64,000 bases of DNA from Gemmatimonadaceae bacterium (GTDB taxonomy: Bacteria > Gemmatimonadota > Gemmatimonadetes > Gemmatimonadales > Gemmatimonadaceae): positions 62,001-126,000 of the forward strand of contig JAUSJA010000025.1 of NCBI GenBank assembly GCA_030647905.1, read 5' to 3'. The position numbers and the translations under genes were made by a program. Position 1 is the first letter of the stretch, and each line of letters opens with the position of its first letter. The notes under the pieces are model-generated. The model had not been told where the DNA came from, ran no database searches, and saw nothing but the letters and a program-made list of their open reading frames with translations. Positions 1 to 8,449 of this stretch are shown here, piece after piece.

Positions 1-338
1 AAGCCGCGATAGTTTCCATTCGGCAGCGTAGCCGAGCCGAGGTTGGCGGTCTGCCCCTTTGTGAGACTGAGCAGGTTGATCGCCGAGTTCGGCGACACCA
101 GGGTCTTCCAGCCAGCGGAATCGCTACTTGCCGCTTCGGCAGAATCCACGTCGGCGATCTTGCCGTCGATTCTCAAGATGAAAACGTCGACGCTCTTGAC
201 CTCGCTGAACGGAAAAGGCGCGTCGGTCAGCATGATATTGAGCTGTCCGGAATCGCTGGCGGTCCCTGAATCAGAGCAGGCCAGCACAGCCCCGGCGGCG
301 AGCGCCGTGGCGGTAAGTAGTCCAAGTCGTGTGTGCAT
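1..338 (-). CDS. DUF4382-type lipoprotein, C-terminus cut by the window edge
   Basis: About 112 codons from ATG 338 are present and the gene runs off the left edge. The N-terminus is a lipoprotein signal peptide: Arg near the start, a hydrophobic core, and a VLAC lipobox with the modified Cys at residue 21. The mature part then reads LNIMLTDAPFPF and later VDVFILRIDGK, which is how DUF4382 domains begin (exported beta-sandwich proteins of unknown function). It is probably membrane-anchored and faces the periplasm or the surface. The next gene upstream is an amidase 93 bp away on the same strand. The family call rests on the N-terminal half only. Confidence 0.75.
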   Translation of the reverse strand, partial: MHTRLGLLTATALAAGAVLACSDSGTASDSGQLNIMLTDAPFPFSEVKSVDVFILRIDGKIADVDSAEAASSDSAGWKTLVSPNSAINLLSLTKGQTANLGSATLPNGNYRG

Positions 339-431
339 AAGCGGTTACCTCACAAAAACGCTTCGGAAGCAGGTGTGTTTCTCTGGTTAATAAACAGCAG
401 ATTCCAGGCCACCACCCCCGCTTTTTGCCCC

Positions 432-1919
432 TCACGCACTGACCGGCGGACGGCGTCCACTCCACGGGCGCGCCGCTTCCAGCTGCCCGGCAAGTTGGAA
501 GAGCGTCGCCTCGTCGCCGTAGCGACCAGCCACCTGCACTCCGATCGGGAGGTTGCTCGAGTTCCAGTAAAGCGGCACAGACATCGCCGGCTGGCCCGTG
601 ACGTTGAACAACGGCGTGTAAGGGATGACATCGAAGATCTTGCCCGCCGCCTTATCGAGCGCACCGAGCAGCCGAAGCGCCGTACCCGCGCGCAGCCGGC
701 CCAGCACTCGCAGCAAGGTCCGCTCGCTCGCGGGCGGCTGCCGCGCGCCAATCTTGAACGGCGGCTCCGCCATGGTCGGAGTCAGCAACACGTCCACTGT
801 CTCGAAGAACCGCCCCACTCCACGCCCGGCCGTGCGCAGGTAATGCTCGGCCAGCACGAACTCGCCGGCCGACAGCTTGCCGCCGATGAGGTGCAAGCCC
901 CATGTCGTGAACTCGACGTCGGCTGGAGTGGCAGCGTGTCCCACGAGTCGCTTCGCTTCAATGAGATCTGCGTGCACCTCGCCGCAGACTATCGTGAGGA
1001 ACGCGCGATTGAATGCGTCGCGATCGAGAACTGGACAAGCTTCGACGACTTCATGGCCGAGTGACTCCATGAGACGCACTGCATCGTCGAGCGCGGCGAT
1101 GCAGTCGGGATGGACGCTGTGTCCGAGCAGCGGCTTGCTCGTGAAGGCAACGCGAAGCCGGCGGGGAGCCGTGTGCACCTCGTCGAGGTATGGGCGCGCT
1201 GGGGGAACCGGCCAGTATGGAGCGCCGGCATCGGGGCCCGAGATTGCGTCGAGCATCGCCGCGCTGTCGCGCACCGAGCGGGTGAGGCAATGCTCCACAG
1301 CCGCGCCCTGCCACACTTCTCCGTTCACCGGACCCGCCGGCGTGCGTCCCCGCGTCGGTTTCATTCCGAAGATGCCGCAGCATGACGCCGGCATGCGAAT
1401 GGATCCTCCGCCGTCTCCGCCGCTGGCCCATGGCACCATTCCGCTCGCTACCGCCGCAGCCGATCCGCCCGACGATCCACCGGTGGTGCGCGTCAGGTCC
1501 CACGGATTGTGCGCGGGGCCGAGCAGCTCCGACTCGGTGAACGGGGTGAGCCCGAATTCCGGCGTGTTGGTTTTTCCGACGACGATGACGCCGGCCGCGC
1601 GGTAGCGGGTAACGATCTCGGTGTCGTGCGGTGGAATCCACCCCTTGTAGAGCCGGCTTCCGCTGGTCACCGGCTCGCCCGCGTACCACGAGAGAAGATC
1701 CTTCAGCAGAAACGGCACGCCCTTGAACGGGCCGTCCGGCAGCGGGCCGTCGGCCTGCTCGAGAGCGGCATCGTACATCTTGTGCACGACCGCATTGAGC
1801 TTCGGATTGAGCGCCTCGATGCGCTCGATGGTCGCCGCTACGAGCTCCCGCGGTGAAACCTGACGGGTGCGCACCAGCTCGGCGAGCGAGACCGCATCGT
1901 GCGACGAGAAGTCGTTCAT
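432..1919 (-). CDS. Amidase, amidase-signature family
   Basis: 495 residues, full length for the amidase-signature family, which hydrolyses amide bonds with a Ser-cisSer-Lys triad. The triad is readable: Lys73 in LLKDLL, cis-Ser149 in TTGGSSGGS, and nucleophile Ser173 in [11 protein letters not shown]. The 24-residue gap between the two serines is the usual one. No signal peptide is seen, so it is probably cytoplasmic. ATG 1919 is followed directly by a typical N-terminus ([17 protein letters not shown]). The substrate cannot be read from sequence. There are no gatB or gatC neighbours, so a role as GatA of the tRNA amidotransferase is unlikely. Confidence 0.88.
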   Translation of the reverse strand: MNDFSSHDAVSLAELVRTRQVSPRELVAATIERIEALNPKLNAVVHKMYDAALEQADGPLPDGPFKGVPFLLKDLLSWYAGEPVTSGSRLYKGWIPPHDTEIVTRYRAAGVIVVGKTNTPEFGLTPFTESELLGPAHNPWDLTRTTGGSSGGSAAAVASGMVPWASGGDGGGSIRMPASCCGIFGMKPTRGRTPAGPVNGEVWQGAAVEHCLTRSVRDSAAMLDAISGPDAGAPYWPVPPARPYLDEVHTAPRRLRVAFTSKPLLGHSVHPDCIAALDDAVRLMESLGHEVVEACPVLDRDAFNRAFLTIVCGEVHADLIEAKRLVGHAATPADVEFTTWGLHLIGGKLSAGEFVLAEHYLRTAGRGVGRFFETVDVLLTPTMAEPPFKIGARQPPASERTLLRVLGRLRAGTALRLLGALDKAAGKIFDVIPYTPLFNVTGQPAMSVPLYWNSSNLPIGVQVAGRYGDEATLFQLAGQLEAARPWSGRRPPVSA

Positions 1920-1941
1920 CGGGATGTTGGGTGGAAGTGTT

Positions 1942-2358
1942 TCAGGCGCCGCCCGGCGGGCCCGGTACCTGCCATGAGCCGGTCAGGTCAATGGACCAGT
2001 CGTCGGGAGTCTCTTCCTCCGACCGATGGGGACGATACATGATCACCTTGGCGCGCTCGAGGGTGATCATCCCTCCCGTGATCATGCCGTCGAGCTCCGG
2101 CAGAATCGCTCTTATTCTGTCCTCGGTCTCGACGCACTCGATGACCATGGGAAGATCCTGAGACAGGCGAAAGACATTGGCGCGATGAATCCGCGAGCTC
2201 GCACCGAAGCCCATTATGCCGCGGAATACCGTGGCCCCCGCGTATCCGCGTTTTCGCAGCAGCCCCACGATTTCCTGGTGCAGCGGGTTCCCATCATGCC
2301 GGTCGCGTTCACCGATGTGAATCCGCATGAGCACCCGCTCGCCTTTGAAGCCGTGCAT
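1942..2358 (-). CDS. DUF190 (PII-like) protein
   Basis: 138 residues. The core (RIHIGERDRHDGNPLHQEIV, then GYAGATVFRGIMGFG, then LPMVIECVETEDRI) matches DUF190, a small family with a PII-like ferredoxin fold that is often found beside fluoride channel genes. A fluoride channel gene (crcB/fluC) is not present here. ATG 2358 has a strong ribosome site, GAGGAG, about 6 bases upstream, which fixes the start. The tail is proline-rich. It is probably a cytoplasmic, ligand-binding regulatory protein; the ligand is unknown. Confidence 0.8.
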   Translation of the reverse strand: MHGFKGERVLMRIHIGERDRHDGNPLHQEIVGLLRKRGYAGATVFRGIMGFGASSRIHRANVFRLSQDLPMVIECVETEDRIRAILPELDGMITGGMITLERAKVIMYRPHRSEEETPDDWSIDLTGSWQVPGPPGGA

Positions 2359-2469
2359 GACGTCTCCTCGTGCCGGTCGCGCAACGGGAATCTACATCAG
2401 GTCACGCATCCCGGCCCGCATCGCTCTCGCCCGCGGCGCCGCCGGGTCGAGGAATTCGTTACGGCCTGA

Positions 2470-4743
2470 CTAGCGCGGCACGTTGTACTTCCGCGCGAGC
2501 GCGTCGGCTTGGCTCACGCGGCCCGTCGCGCGCAGAAGCTCTCCGTAATCCTTCACGGTTGCGGCCAGGTTGGGATCGCCCGGCCTCAGTGCGGCTTCGC
2601 GTATGCCAAGCGCGCGCTTGTAGGCGGCCTCCGATTCCGCCACTCTGCCCTCGTCGCGCAGCAGCCCGGCGAGTCCATTCAACGTCACCGCGATACTCGG
2701 GTTGCCGCGCGAGAGTCGCGCTTCCTTGATCGTCAATGCGCGCCGAAACAGCGGCTCGGCTTCGCCATATCTGCGAAGCTTCCAGAACGCCTCCGCGACA
2801 TTGTTCAGAATTGCCGCCATGTTGGGATGCATGGGATCCAGGGTACGCTCGAAGATCGCGCGCGTGCGCTCGTATAAAGCAAGCGCATCGGCGTAGCGTC
2901 CCTCCGTCCAGTACACCGCGCCGAGATTGCTCAGCACGGAGGCAAGTTCGGGATGCTCCGGGCCAAGCCGACGCTCCTGTATCGCAAGGCCTCGGTGCAT
3001 GTACTGTTCTGCTTCGGGAAGACGGTGAAGCGCCCAGTAGACGATGCCAAGGCCGACGAGATCCCGCGCCAGCATCGGGTCATCCGCGGCGAGACTCTTT
3101 TCATCAATTGCCAGCGCCCGCTTGTACAGCGTCTCGGCTTCGGCGCTGCGGCCCTGCGTGAAGCGGAGCCCGGCGAGGCCCGCAACGACGCGCGCAACCC
3201 GGGGATCGTTCGGCCCGAATGTCTTTTCTCTTATCGCCAGCGCGCGATTGTAATGGCCTTCCGCGAGCGCCGCATCGCCGTGACTCGATATCGCGTCACC
3301 GAGTGCGAGTTCGGTCTCCGCGACCGCGGGATCGTTGGGGCCGACTGTGCGCTCGCGCGTCCTGAGTGCGCGCTCGAGCTGCGCGCGCGCCTTGTCGTAA
3401 AGGCCAAGCGATGCGTAGGCCGTGCCGATCGTCTGCATCATGCGGCTTTGCAGCTGCGGCTGCTGAGCGAGATCGAGCAGCGACCGCTCCGCGCCGCGAT
3501 CGAGCAGCTCGCGCGCGGTGATTGCGTTGCCGCGGGCCTCGCTCGGATCGGAGACGCGGAACAGGTCAACGAGAAAGTCGCTCACCTGCTGCGCGGCAGC
3601 CGCTTCACCAGCGGCGAGGCGCTCTGCGCGAGTGGCGCGAATCAGTCCGGCGGAAGCCATGATCACTCCCACGATGAGAGCGAGCGCCGTGACTGAACCT
3701 GCTGCGACCCCACCGCGATGACGTCGCACGAACTTCTGGAGGCGATAGAGAGTCGTCGGCGGGCGCGCGATGACGGGCTCGTGATCGAGGAAGCGCTGAA
3801 TGTCCGCGGCAAGGCCGATCGCGGTGTCGTATCTGCGTGAGCGCTCCGGCTCGAGCGCCTTCATGACGATCCAGTCGAGATCGCCTTTCAGATCGCGCCT
3901 GAGGTGCTCGGGATCGGTCCGCCGCGCTTCCGCGATGCCGACCTTGTTGTCGCCGAGCGCGGTGAATCGCACGCTTGGCAGCGGCGCATGGGTGTTGCCC
4001 AATGCGAGGCGATAGATGAACGCGTGCATCGCGAGACCGGACGGATCCACCGGAAGGCTGCCGACCAGAAGAACATACAGAATCACACCGAGCGAGTAGA
4101 TGTCGGTGCGTGTGTCCACGTCTATGCCCGATGACTCCGCCTGTTCCGGACTCATGTACGCGGCCGTTCCAAGCGGATGGCCGACGTTGGTGACGAGAGT
4201 CTTGTCGGTGAGACGAAGGCCAAGTGCCTTGGCGATGCCGAAGTCAATGATTTTCGGAAGCGGCTTGCCGTCCTGCTCGGTGACGAGGATGTTCGATGGC
4301 TTGATGTCGCGATGGATGACGCCCTTCTGGTGGGCGTGCTGTACTGCTTCGCACACAGAGATGAACAGCTCGAGTCGTTCTATCGTGGAGAGGCGGCGCG
4401 AATCGCAGTAGTCCGTCAGCGCGAGACCCTTGACCAGCTCCATCGCGAAGAACGGCTCGCCCGCCGGCGTTTCGCCAGCCTGAAGGACTTTCGCGATACC
4501 AGCGTGGTCCATGAGGGCGAGCGCCTGCCGCTCGGCCTCGAAGCGAACCTTCACCTCGCGCGAGCTGAGCTCGGCGCGCACGATCTTGAGCGCGACGTGG
4601 CGGCGGACAGGACCGGTGTCTGCCGCCTCGTAAACCACTCCCATCCCGCCCTCGCCGAGCAGGCGGATGATCCGGTACGGCCCGATCTGCTGCGGATGCT
4701 CGGAACTGTGCCCGGGCATGTCCTGGTCAATGTCAGAAAGCAA
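2470..4743 (-). CDS. Transmembrane Ser/Thr protein kinase with C-terminal TPR repeats
   Basis: 757 residues. The N-terminal kinase domain has a Gly loop GEGGMG (30-35), the ATP-binding Lys53, the catalytic loop HRDIKPSN (144-151) and DFG (167-169). After a basic stretch, one membrane segment lies at about 344-366. It is followed by an alpha-helical region of roughly ten tetratricopeptide units carrying the repeated pattern Y..AL.I.E...GP..P..A. The kinase is therefore cytoplasmic and the TPR part is predicted outside, as in other bacterial kinase-TPR sensors. The start is TTG 4743: the sequence GGGAGG sits 6 bases upstream, better than any signal for ATG 4719. The target is unknown. Confidence 0.9.
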   Translation of the reverse strand: MLSDIDQDMPGHSSEHPQQIGPYRIIRLLGEGGMGVVYEAADTGPVRRHVALKIVRAELSSREVKVRFEAERQALALMDHAGIAKVLQAGETPAGEPFFAMELVKGLALTDYCDSRRLSTIERLELFISVCEAVQHAHQKGVIHRDIKPSNILVTEQDGKPLPKIIDFGIAKALGLRLTDKTLVTNVGHPLGTAAYMSPEQAESSGIDVDTRTDIYSLGVILYVLLVGSLPVDPSGLAMHAFIYRLALGNTHAPLPSVRFTALGDNKVGIAEARRTDPEHLRRDLKGDLDWIVMKALEPERSRRYDTAIGLAADIQRFLDHEPVIARPPTTLYRLQKFVRRHRGGVAAGSVTALALIVGVIMASAGLIRATRAERLAAGEAAAAQQVSDFLVDLFRVSDPSEARGNAITARELLDRGAERSLLDLAQQPQLQSRMMQTIGTAYASLGLYDKARAQLERALRTRERTVGPNDPAVAETELALGDAISSHGDAALAEGHYNRALAIREKTFGPNDPRVARVVAGLAGLRFTQGRSAEAETLYKRALAIDEKSLAADDPMLARDLVGLGIVYWALHRLPEAEQYMHRGLAIQERRLGPEHPELASVLSNLGAVYWTEGRYADALALYERTRAIFERTLDPMHPNMAAILNNVAEAFWKLRRYGEAEPLFRRALTIKEARLSRGNPSIAVTLNGLAGLLRDEGRVAESEAAYKRALGIREAALRPGDPNLAATVKDYGELLRATGRVSQADALARKYNVPR

Positions 4744-4795
4744 AGCTAGCCTCCCGCCCGCGGTGATCCGGCGTAGCGCTGTCCGCTCCGCTCTT

Positions 4796-5239
4796 CTATT
4801 GCGTGCCGCCCTTAATGATGATCATGTCGGGATCTATGACGACCGTGTCGGCAATACCGCCGGCGCGGGTGCAGATGCCGGTCACGGAATACTTGAACGG
4901 AGGCTTCCCGCCCTGATTGGCCTTCATCCCCTTCGCGTGCGGCTGCTTATCGTGGCCTCCGCTATACGGCGGCTGAGTCATGAACGGCCACGCCGACTGC
5001 TTCTTGTTGATCGTGATGCTGGAAATAGCAGGATCGGAGGCCAGGTTCCAGGTTATCTCGTCCCCCTCGCGGAGTGACGCTCTCCAGGGCGACAGCGAGA
5101 ACTGAACTCCGTCGCCGGTACAAGTGATCGAAACGTCTACCAGCAAATTCGTATTAGTGTCGCGTGCGAGGTCCTTGTTGCATGCAGCGGCAGCAAGGGC
5201 GGCAATGGTAATGCAGGCGACCACGGTGATCGGGCGCAT
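4796..5239 (-). CDS. Small lipoprotein of unknown function
   Basis: 147 residues from ATG 5239. The N-terminus MRPITVVACITIAALAAAAC is a lipoprotein signal with Cys at residue 20. The mature part has two cysteines (SITCTGDG and GICTRAGG) that could form a disulfide, and a segment WRASLREGDEITWNL that resembles cupredoxin-like or Ig-like beta sandwiches; I do not assign a family. A longer open frame continues upstream through the facing gene, but the signal peptide fixes this start. The gene sits just upstream of the kinase-TPR start (52 bp), and three 15-bp repeats lie in its promoter region. Confidence 0.7.
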   Translation of the reverse strand: MRPITVVACITIAALAAAACNKDLARDTNTNLLVDVSITCTGDGVQFSLSPWRASLREGDEITWNLASDPAISSITINKKQSAWPFMTQPPYSGGHDKQPHAKGMKANQGGKPPFKYSVTGICTRAGGIADTVVIDPDMIIIKGGTQ

Positions 5240-5292
5240 TTGCGACTCCGTAAGGGGGATGACAACAGTGCGGGAGCCTGTGTGAGGGCGCA

Positions 5293-5337
5293 AGACTGAC
5301 CTCACACAGACTGACCTCACACCGGGTGACCTCACAC
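5293..5337. repeat. Three tandem 15-bp repeats upstream of the small lipoprotein gene
   Basis: Units at 5293-5307, 5308-5322 and 5323-5337. The first two are identical (AGACTGACCTCACAC) and the third differs in its first four bases. An inverted half copy, GTGTGAGG, lies at 5280-5287. They lie 54-98 bp upstream of ATG 5239 and could be binding sites for a regulator or a simple local duplication. Confidence 0.6.
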
Positions 5338-5500
5338 CAGGGCGGCCGCCAGTTTCGCAAGGCGGCAATCCTTGTCGGCATCTTCGCCCGGCAATAGCTT
5401 GCCGGGTACCCGATTCGATACGGACCGTCGCGGATAGCCGCGCCAGCGTCATGCTGCCGGTAACCTGAACATTATCCGGCGATTTCTGCTGCCGATCGCG

Positions 5501-6700
5501 ATGTCCGCATGTGTGATCGGGCTCATCGGCGTCTCCCGGCCCATCGTGGATGCGCGCGGAGGGGCGCCGCCCGCAGGCGTTTCCTTCGAGCTGCCGACGG
5601 CTTACGTCGCGACTTCGCCCGTATCGCGCACGCTCGACGCGCTGAGCCTGCTCTCGGTTTCGCAATCCAACGCCGTGTTCGTTTCGGTCATAGCGCTTTT
5701 CGTCGCGTGGGCGATTCTCGCGGGGAGGAGAAGCGACGGACGATCGGGATGGAAGCACTGGGCGGCTCGATTCGCCGGACTGGTCGTCGCCGTCGTCATC
5801 GTCGAGGCGGTGGTCGCGCTCGCTCCGCGTCCCATGGCGCGCGTCGAAGCGGGAGACCCGAACGTCGTCAGGATCGATTTTCACAGCCACACCGGTGTAT
5901 CGCACGACGTTCGAAAGAGATTCACTGCGGAAGACAACCGCGAGTGGCATCGCTCGGGCGGGTTCGATGTCGCCTACATCTCCGACCATGTCACGTTCGG
6001 CGGGGTCGTAGCGGCGAGACCGCTCAACCCGCGGCACGCGGGAGACGGGACGTCGTTGCTGAGCGCGGTCGAAGGACGCTACCACAAGATCATGTCGGTG
6101 ATGCTCGGGCTTACGGAAGCCGATACAGCGCTGCTCAATAAGCGCGGCAACCTGCTGCCGGGTACTCCGGCTTCGGGACGCAGCCCGGTCACGATCGTGA
6201 CGATTCCCCACAGACATCTCGATTCGGTCACCGTGCAGAGCCTCGACAGCCTTCCGCATTTCGTCGCCATCGAGCTGGTTGACGCGGCGCCTCGTGGTCT
6301 GGGACAACTCGACCGCGAGGAGGCGAGAATCAGGCGCATCGCGTCGGAGCTGCGCTTTACTCTCGTCGCGGCGTCGAACAACCACGGGTTCGGCCGCGCA
6401 GTGGCCGCATGGAACCTGATGACGATTCCCGGCTGGAGAGATCTGTCGCCGGACTCAGTGGGCCGGCTGATCGAGGCACCGTTGCGCGACCGCCAGCTGG
6501 ATGCGGTGACGATCGTGAAGCGCGCGAGGCCCTCGACCCACGACGCGACGCTCGCGTTCACCTTGCCCATCATGGCCCATCAGATCGTCGGCAGCCTCAC
6601 TGCCGCGGAGCGCGCTGCCTGGCTGGTGTGGATCTGGGGAACTGCGGCGATTGTCATGTACATGCGCAGGCGTCGCGCGGCGCGCGCGATCAGCTCTTGA
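5501..6700 (+). CDS. Membrane protein with a PHP-type metallophosphoesterase-like domain
   Basis: 399 residues. Two membrane segments (about 57-75 and 88-108) precede a PHP domain, and a third lies near 369-387. The PHP metal motifs are visible: HSH at 128-130, SDH at 161-163, an acidic Glu191 in SAVEGRYHK, PHRH, and SNNHGFG, so it could bind two or three metals and hydrolyse a phosphoester. The start is uncertain: the in-frame codons just before ATG 5501 encode a further hydrophobic stretch (RRFLLPIAM), so a non-ATG start a few codons upstream would give a better N-terminal anchor. The 3' end overlaps the facing gene by 11 bp. The substrate is unknown. Confidence 0.72.
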   Translation: MSACVIGLIGVSRPIVDARGGAPPAGVSFELPTAYVATSPVSRTLDALSLLSVSQSNAVFVSVIALFVAWAILAGRRSDGRSGWKHWAARFAGLVVAVVIVEAVVALAPRPMARVEAGDPNVVRIDFHSHTGVSHDVRKRFTAEDNREWHRSGGFDVAYISDHVTFGGVVAARPLNPRHAGDGTSLLSAVEGRYHKIMSVMLGLTEADTALLNKRGNLLPGTPASGRSPVTIVTIPHRHLDSVTVQSLDSLPHFVAIELVDAAPRGLGQLDREEARIRRIASELRFTLVAASNNHGFGRAVAAWNLMTIPGWRDLSPDSVGRLIEAPLRDRQLDAVTIVKRARPSTHDATLAFTLPIMAHQIVGSLTAAERAAWLVWIWGTAAIVMYMRRRRAARAISS

Positions 6701-8315
6701 TGCCGCAGCGCCTCATCACCCTCCTCGCGGCCGACGAAGACGGAAACAATGCAGCCGCGCGCCGCGCGAACGGACGCGCCCTTCCGCACTGACCGCGGTT
6801 CGCATAAATGTCGGCGACGCGCTGGTTGATGCGATAGCTGCCGGGATCCCACATCGCGCCGGCGACCCAACGCGCGGTACGCCCGCCGGTGCCGACAGTG
6901 GACATTGCGATAGCCTGAGTAGTGCTCCGGGCCACCGAGCCCACAGTCACGAGAATTGCTCCGGCCGCGACGAGAAGCCATACAGAACGTGAGGCTTCCA
7001 GCGTACGGCCCCTTGCTCGCGCTCCCGCTCGCGCTCGCGCTCCCGCTGCCGCTGCCGCGCCAAGTATCAGCCACGCGAGGAACGCCGGAGCGGCGAGCAG
7101 AAGCACCGCATCGAACGCGCTTACGACCACCGTGGTGACGATCGTCCCCGCCAGCGCGAGCTTCATCAATACCGCGTTGGCGTCCGGAAGGTCGCGCCAT
7201 CGTCGGAGCGCTCCAACAAATAGAGTCGCGAAGACGCCGCCGAGCGCGAGAACCGCGACGATGCCGCGCTCTGATATGAATGCCACCCAGTCGCTGCTGG
7301 GCCACGGATTCGCGGTCATTCCATTGTCGGCCAGAGAGCGATCGCCGCCGGGTGCGAAGCGCACGTATCTCACCGGCCAGTTGCCCGGCCCGACCCCGAA
7401 CACCGGATTGTCGGCGGCCATGCGGAGCGAGTTGCGGTATTGCGCCACCCTGCCCCGCCCGCTGCCGCTGCCGTAGTCCACCACCTTCCGCGCTGAATCG
7501 AGGTACGGCGAGTCGCTGGTCCAGTTGAGATCGTTCGGCAAGACTACCGCGAGCGCTCCGCCAATGACGGCGGTGAGAAGAAACCGCGCCAGGCGCCCGC
7601 CGACGCGCTGCTTCTCCCAGTATTTGCGCGACACGACAAGCGGTATCACGAGAACCGCGATGCATGCGGCGACCGCGAGCCACGCCGCCCTCGAGCGCGA
7701 CAGCACCAGCGTGGCCGAGAGCACAGCGCCCGCGAGCGACCATACGAGCGCTTCGAGCGCGCGCTTCGCGGTGACCGCACACCACACCGTCACCGGCAAT
7801 CCGATCGCGACGATGTGGGCGATGAAGTTGCGGTTGCCGAGCGTGCCGCCGGGAGCGCGAGCGAGCGTGAAGTACTCCGTCTCGAAGCCGTACGCCTGCG
7901 CGAGAGACGTGATGGCGACGACGACTGTGGCGAGCGACGCGGCGACGAGGAGCGCGCGCTGCGATCCCGCCGCTCCCGCCGCTCCCGCCGCTCCCGCTCT
8001 CCGCGCGCCCCAGAAGATGACGGCGCTCGAGACACTGAGGGCGAGCGCGCGCTGGGCCAGCCAGTGATTGGTGGCGAACAGGGCCGAAGCCGCGGTCCAG
8101 ATGACGAACAGCGCGAGCAGCGCATCCGTAATGTCCACGGTCAGTGCGCGCCGCCGGATGACGAGCGACGCCGCGACCAGGAACGCCGCGGCGTGCAGCA
8201 CGAGCTCCTTCGGCACGAAGTACCGGTCGAGCTCGAAGACCTTGAAGGAGAGCACGGCGAGCATCACCGCCATCACTCCTGCCTGAAGAACCAACCTCTC
8301 GAGCCGCTCTGCCAT
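6690..8315 (-). CDS. O-antigen ligase / polymerase-like polytopic membrane protein
   Basis: 541 residues from ATG 8315. About ten to twelve hydrophobic segments are visible, with a long periplasmic-type loop rich in polar residues (VDYGSGSGRGRVAQYRNSLR, then FGVGPGNWPVRY), the pattern of the Wzy/WaaL O-antigen ligase family. The last about 60 residues look like a TPR-type helical pair (DIYANRGQCGRARPFARRAA). It probably ligates or polymerises a surface polysaccharide in the inner membrane. The start was chosen because the frame upstream runs into the remnant of the previous gene. Two in-frame short tandem repeats (7015-7056 and 7963-7998) encode Ala/Gly/Arg tracts. Confidence 0.72.
   Translation of the reverse strand: MAERLERLVLQAGVMAVMLAVLSFKVFELDRYFVPKELVLHAAAFLVAASLVIRRRALTVDITDALLALFVIWTAASALFATNHWLAQRALALSVSSAVIFWGARRAGAAGAAGAAGSQRALLVAASLATVVVAITSLAQAYGFETEYFTLARAPGGTLGNRNFIAHIVAIGLPVTVWCAVTAKRALEALVWSLAGAVLSATLVLSRSRAAWLAVAACIAVLVIPLVVSRKYWEKQRVGGRLARFLLTAVIGGALAVVLPNDLNWTSDSPYLDSARKVVDYGSGSGRGRVAQYRNSLRMAADNPVFGVGPGNWPVRYVRFAPGGDRSLADNGMTANPWPSSDWVAFISERGIVAVLALGGVFATLFVGALRRWRDLPDANAVLMKLALAGTIVTTVVVSAFDAVLLLAAPAFLAWLILGAAAAAGARARAGARARGRTLEASRSVWLLVAAGAILVTVGSVARSTTQAIAMSTVGTGGRTARWVAGAMWDPGSYRINQRVADIYANRGQCGRARPFARRAAALFPSSSAARRVMRRCGIKS
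7015..7056. repeat. Hexamer microsatellite inside the O-antigen-ligase-like gene
   Basis: Seven consecutive 6-bp units of the form GCTNNC. On the coding (minus) strand they give an Ala/Gly/Arg tract between two membrane segments. Gain or loss of a unit would keep the frame. Confidence 0.7.
7963..7998. repeat. Four 9-bp repeats inside the O-antigen-ligase-like gene
   Basis: Units GATCCCGCC, GCTCCCGCC, GCTCCCGCC and GCTCCCGCT in a row. They encode a GAA-type tripeptide repeat (AGAAGAAGAAG) in a loop. Changes in copy number stay in frame. Confidence 0.75.
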
Positions 8316-8341
8316 GACACAAGTATGCGGCGTGCGCGCCG

Positions 8342-8449
8342 CTACTTCACCCTCCTGCCCGGAATGTTCGCGCCTCCCTGATGCAGCACGAGTGAGCTCA
8401 CCGCTCCACTCGCATCCCTGACGAACGTGATCTGCGCATCTACCGCCTT
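8342..8449 (-). pseudogene. Out-of-frame C-terminal remnant of the neighbouring hydrolase
   Basis: In the frame next to that of the serine hydrolase, 35 codons after its stop region read KAVDAQITFVRD, then VSSLVLHQGG, ending at a TAG. This is the usual C-terminal strand pair of the DUF3471-like domain that follows many class C beta-lactamase-fold hydrolases. The domain core that should sit between is missing. I infer an internal deletion with a frame change near 8447-8456, which left this tail untranslated. What is seen is the reading frame and the motif; the deletion is inference. Confidence 0.65.

Noticed and set aside
5240-6385. Upstream extension (529 codons in total) of the small lipoprotein frame
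   Set aside because: The extension is antisense to the PHP gene and is arginine-rich nonsense; the signal peptide at 5239 marks the true start.
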